The notes under the pieces: generated by a model
The model's input: only the letters and a program-made list of their open reading frames with translations
Told to the model about the DNA's origin: nothing
Databases searched by the model: none
Shown here: positions 35,980-38,008 of the stretch, piece after piece
Position numbering within the stretch: position 1 is the first letter of the stretch
How the letters are laid out: every line of letters starts with the position of its first letter
Program-made: the position numbers and the translations under genes
NCBI GenBank assembly: GCA_022842985.1
Contig: JALHON010000010.1
Span: 1-38,008, forward strand
Direction: 5' to 3'
Source of the DNA: Acidobacteriota bacterium
GTDB taxonomy: Bacteria; Acidobacteriota; Vicinamibacteria; Vicinamibacterales; UBA2999
Length of the DNA: 38,008 nucleotides

Positions 35980-37455
35980 ATGTCCACCGCCGTTCACACC
36001 CGCGACGCGGGTGGCGCCGCCGGCCCGGCCGCGGGTCACGAGCGCATCTTCGAGATCGCGCCGCCCGAGGAGCTGCTCTACAGCATCTCGGCCGACGGCT
36101 CGCGCCGGTTCATGCATCCGGTGGTGCGCAAGGGGCACTACTGGCACATCCGCCGGCGCATCGCCTACGCGCTCATGGTGCTCTTCTTCGCGCTGCCGCT
36201 CATTCCGATCGGCGATCACCCGGCGGTGCTGCTCGACATCGCGACCCGGCGCTTCCACATGTTCGGCGCCACGTTCCACCCCACCGACAACCTGCTGCTT
36301 GCCGCCTTCGGCTTCGGCGTGGTGGTGACGGTGTTCTTCGTCGGCTCGACGTTCGGGCGCGTGTGGTGCGGCTTCGGTTGTCCACAGACCGTGTACCTCG
36401 AGTTCCTGTTCCGCCCCATCGAAGCCTTCATCGAAGGCGGCCCCACGAACCAGCGGCGGCTCAACAAGGAACCGTGGTCGGCGCACAAACTCGCCATCAA
36501 GGCCGCGAAGTGGGGCACGTTCGCGCTCGTGGCCGTGCTGATGGCCACGACCTTCGTCGCCTACTTCACCGGCTGGGCGGCGCTCGCGCCCGGCCTGCTG
36601 CACGAACCCGCGAAGTGGACGGGCGCACTCTTCACGATTGCCGCGGTGACCGGCCTCATCGTGTTCGACTTCGGCTGGTTCCGCGACCAGATGTGCACGA
36701 TCGCCTGCCCCTACGGCCGGCTGCAGAACGTGCTCTCCGACAAGGACACGCTGCTCGTCGCCTACGACACGGCGCGCGGCGAGCCGCGCACGCGCCTGCA
36801 CCACGAGACGCCCGGCGTGGCGGCGGGCGCCTGTGTGGACTGCGGTGCCTGCGTGGCGGCGTGCCCCACGGGGGTCGACATCCGCCGCGGCCTGCAGGTC
36901 GAGTGCATCGGCACGGCGCAGTGCGTGGACGCCTGCGACGAGGTGATGCGCAAGCTGGGCCGGCCCACGGGCCTCATCACGTTCACGTCCGAACGCGAAC
37001 AGCAGGGCGCCGCCCGCCGCCTGCTGCGGCCGCGCAACCTCGTCTACCTCGCGCTCATGCTCGTGGCCTGGGGCACGCTCGGCACGCTCGTCTTCACGCG
37101 CGCCGACGCCCTCGTGGAAGTGGTGCGCGGCGGCCGCGAGCCCTACCGCGTGCTCAATTCCGGTGCCGTCGCCAACCAGCAGCGCATCCGCTTCACCAAC
37201 CAGCTCGGGCAGCGGCAGCGATTCGACATCACGGTGCTGAGCCCCGGCGACGCGACGCTCGTCGTGAGCGAGTCGCCCATCGTCGTTGACGCGGAGAAGG
37301 TCGTGACCGTGAATGCCGTCACCACCGTGCCGCAGGGCCGCTTCCACGACGGACAGGCCACGGTGCGGTATCTCGTGACGTCCGACGGCGGCTACCGCAA
37401 GGAGATCGAGTTCCTGCTGCTTGGACCGTACGACTCGGAGGGGCGTGACCGATGA
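35980..37455 (+). CDS. ccoG: Cytochrome c oxidase accessory protein CcoG (FixG-like ferredoxin)
   Basis: GRVWCGFGCPQTVYLEFLFRPIEAFIEG, CTIACPYGRLQNVLSDKDTLLVAYD, CVDCGACVAACPTGVDIRRGLQVECIGTAQCVDACD. Confidence 0.95.
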   Translation: MSTAVHTRDAGGAAGPAAGHERIFEIAPPEELLYSISADGSRRFMHPVVRKGHYWHIRRRIAYALMVLFFALPLIPIGDHPAVLLDIATRRFHMFGATFHPTDNLLLAAFGFGVVVTVFFVGSTFGRVWCGFGCPQTVYLEFLFRPIEAFIEGGPTNQRRLNKEPWSAHKLAIKAAKWGTFALVAVLMATTFVAYFTGWAALAPGLLHEPAKWTGALFTIAAVTGLIVFDFGWFRDQMCTIACPYGRLQNVLSDKDTLLVAYDTARGEPRTRLHHETPGVAAGACVDCGACVAACPTGVDIRRGLQVECIGTAQCVDACDEVMRKLGRPTGLITFTSEREQQGAARRLLRPRNLVYLALMLVAWGTLGTLVFTRADALVEVVRGGREPYRVLNSGAVANQQRIRFTNQLGQRQRFDITVLSPGDATLVVSESPIVVDAEKVVTVNAVTTVPQGRFHDGQATVRYLVTSDGGYRKEIEFLLLGPYDSEGRDR

Positions 37456-37979
37456 AGTTCCTGCGTCTGGTCTCCGAATACCGCTGGCCGATCTACATCG
37501 GCGGCCACCTGACGATGTCGGTCGTCGCCTGCGGCGTGCTCGTGTGGGTGGCGACGCGGCCTGACTCGCCGCGGCCGATCCACGGCTACTACGAAACGGC
37601 GCAGAGCTGGGACGCGGATGAAGCGGTGGCCGACGCCAGCCAGAAGCTCGGCTGGACGGTGCGCTACGAACTGCCCGAGGGCATTCCGCTCACGCCCGGC
37701 ATGCCGCGGCCGGTGGATGTGACCGTGGTCGATCGCGAGGGCCAGCCGGTGTCGGGTCTGTCCGGCACGCTCATCGCCATCCGCCCATCGGACCAGCGCC
37801 TGAATCAGCACGGGGATCTCGTGGCGATGCCGGGGGCCCCCGGGCGTTACCGCACGCTCATCCGCGTGGACGCACCCGGCACGTGGGACGTCCGCCTCGA
37901 TGCGATGCAGCAGTCGCTGCACTTCGTGCACGCCGCCCGCCTGCGCTCCGCGGCGGTCACGGAGGTGGCCGCGCGATGA
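37452..37979 (+). CDS. ccoH: FixH/CcoH-like cbb3 oxidase assembly protein
   Basis: Starts ATGA-overlapped with ccoG; N-terminal TM; PIHGYYETAQSWDADEAVADASQKLGWTVRYELPE, then beta-rich domain; position in cco operon. Confidence 0.85.
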   Translation: MKFLRLVSEYRWPIYIGGHLTMSVVACGVLVWVATRPDSPRPIHGYYETAQSWDADEAVADASQKLGWTVRYELPEGIPLTPGMPRPVDVTVVDREGQPVSGLSGTLIAIRPSDQRLNQHGDLVAMPGAPGRYRTLIRVDAPGTWDVRLDAMQQSLHFVHAARLRSAAVTEVAAR

Positions 37980-38008
37980 CGCCCGTCGCCGCCCGTCGCG
38001 CGGCGGCC
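37976..38008 (+). CDS. Start of next gene in the cco operon (truncated by window)
   Basis: ATG at 37976 overlapping ccoH stop (ATGA): MTPVAARRAA... too short to assign. Confidence 0.4.
   Translation, partial: MTPVAARRAAA

Noticed and set aside
1-38008. CRISPR arrays, tRNA/rRNA genes, prophage or transposase genes
   Set aside because: No regularly spaced repeats, cloverleaf/rRNA-like sequence, integrase or transposase ORF was recognised by eye; a tRNAscan/Infernal run would be needed to exclude small RNAs.

Overview
High-GC bacterial chromosomal segment. The repertoire (ECF sigma / Ser-Thr kinase-TPR pairs, secreted FG-GAP/NHL/Fn3 propellers, FecR-TPR-barrel protein) suggests Acidobacteriota, but that is inference. 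Nearly all of it is coding. Supported genes in order: FecR-TPR-outer-membrane-barrel protein (5' truncated); class III aminotransferase and molybdopterin oxidoreductase (minus); secreted propeller/Fn3 protein; M20 amidohydrolase (minus); secreted NHL protein and MFS transporter; Tat-exported flavin amine oxidase; pyruvate:ferredoxin oxidoreductase overlapping a DHOD-like protein; a minus-strand run of selO, a membrane protein, an AMP/thymidine phosphorylase-like gene, an atypical PRPP synthetase and pssA; secreted protein and DCC protein; ECF sigma, Ser/Thr kinase-TPR and FG-GAP/Fn3 protein; cytochrome c; and a cbb3 oxidase operon (fused ccoNO, unlisted ccoQ, ccoP, ccoG, ccoH). The most notable signals are: (1) a ~216-bp nested imperfect inverted repeat filling the gap after the MFS gene (13336-13551); (2) a bipartite 31-nt motif, GCTGACCCA-N9-CATCCGTCGCTTG, upstream of both the kinase and the FG-GAP gene; (3) an in-frame TAA splitting the kinase from its TPR domain; (4) a good sigma-54-like promoter upstream of ccoNO. 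No CRISPR array, tRNA, rRNA or transposase was recognised. All calls are by eye, with no database search.
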